In this document: in pieces, positions 5,297-5,605 of the stretch
How positions within the stretch are numbered: the first letter of the stretch is position 1
How the letters are laid out: each line of letters starts with the position of its first letter
Source of the DNA: WYZ-LMO2 sp040514265
GTDB lineage: Archaea; Halobacteriota; Archaeoglobi; Archaeoglobales; Archaeoglobaceae
NCBI GenBank assembly: GCA_040514265.1
Contig: JBEVCD010000045.1
Location: 1-5,605 of the forward strand
DNA: 5,605 nucleotides
Reading direction: 5' to 3'
Notes under the pieces: model-generated
Seen by the model: the letters and a program-made list of their open reading frames with translations, nothing else
Databases searched by the model: none
What the model was told of the DNA's origin: nothing
Made by a program: the position numbers and the translations under genes

Positions 5297-5605
5297 ACGG
5301 TAGGTTCCGTAAACTTCCTTTAGAGCTCCCATTATCTCCCCGACGGTTGCATAGTTCTTGACAGCCTCAAATATCGCTGGCATAACGTTCTCGTCGTTCT
5401 CAGCTGCATTCTTTATCCATTCTAGCGCATCCTTTACAGCATCGTTATCTCTCTCGGCTTTTACCTTTTTGAGCCTCTCGATCTGCTTTCTCTGAACTTC
5501 AGGATCGACTTTGAGAATGGGTATTTTCAGTTCCTCGTCGATGACGAATTTGTTTACGCCCACTATTATCCTTTTGCCCTCTTCTACTTCCCGTTGATAC
5601 TTCGC
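5279..5605 (-). CDS. mcmA1: Methylmalonyl-CoA mutase large (catalytic) subunit, C-terminal part (partial)
   Basis: The frame is open to the right edge, giving 108 visible residues of the end of the catalytic subunit; the start lies outside the window. The visible part has the family's characteristic ending: IIVGVNKFV, then LKVDPEVQRKQIERLKKVKAERD, an ALEWIKNAA helix, NVMPAIFEAVKNYATVGEIMGALKEVYGTY and KPIII. This region closes the TIM barrel and leads to the linker before the B12 domain in fused enzymes. Here the protein stops, confirming the two-subunit archaeal form with the cobalamin domain in the next gene. The barrel's active site is not in the window, so methylmalonyl-CoA rather than isobutyryl-CoA specificity rests on the meaB neighbour. 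An internal GTG at 5561-5563 is not the start, because sequence upstream of it is still clearly mutase. Confidence 0.95.
   Translation of the reverse strand, partial: AKYQREVEEGKRIIVGVNKFVIDEELKIPILKVDPEVQRKQIERLKKVKAERDNDAVKDALEWIKNAAENDENVMPAIFEAVKNYATVGEIMGALKEVYGTYRKPIII

Noticed and set aside
1..5605. CRISPR arrays, insertion sequences, tRNA or rRNA genes
   Set aside because: No regularly spaced repeats, transposase-like coding, terminal inverted repeats or RNA-gene sequence were seen; coding covers nearly all of the window.

Overview
The window looks like ordinary archaeal chromosome. Promoters are TATA-type, AGG/AGA/ATA codons are common, a thiolase is paired with a DUF35 zinc-ribbon protein, and the methylmalonyl-CoA mutase is split into two subunits. 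Together these suggest a thermophilic, acyl-CoA-oxidising euryarchaeon, most likely in or near Archaeoglobales. That placement is inference from gene content and protein style; no rRNA or marker gene is present.

Almost everything is on the minus strand, so the reading order is from high to low coordinates. It begins with the C-terminal part of the methylmalonyl-CoA mutase large subunit (cut by the window edge). After a 42-bp AT-rich gap come the cobalamin-binding small subunit, the MeaB/ArgK-type G-protein chaperone, a PduO-type cob(I)alamin adenosyltransferase-like protein, an SCP-x-type thiolase, a DUF35 OB-fold/zinc-ribbon protein and an acyl-CoA dehydrogenase. From the small subunit to DUF35 every junction overlaps by 1 or 4 bp (TGATG, ATGA, ATGA, GTGA), and the dehydrogenase follows after 2 bp. 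This is a tightly coupled operon. A separate promoter then drives a small USP-like protein. A plus-strand gene, of which only the last 16 codons are visible, converges on it and overlaps its end.

The genes form a coherent pathway. The dehydrogenase and thiolase are beta-oxidation enzymes that could release propionyl-CoA from odd-chain or branched acyl groups. Once carboxylated by enzymes not in the window, that carbon is isomerised by the mutase to succinyl-CoA. The adenosyltransferase would make adenosylcobalamin, and MeaB would load and protect the mutase.

I see no wholly new system, mobile element, CRISPR array or RNA gene. The points most worth a second look are the divergent adenosyltransferase, a tandem duplication at the end of the mutase gene that supplies a TATA-like box for the next gene, and a 21-bp-spaced direct repeat around the USP-like gene's promoter.
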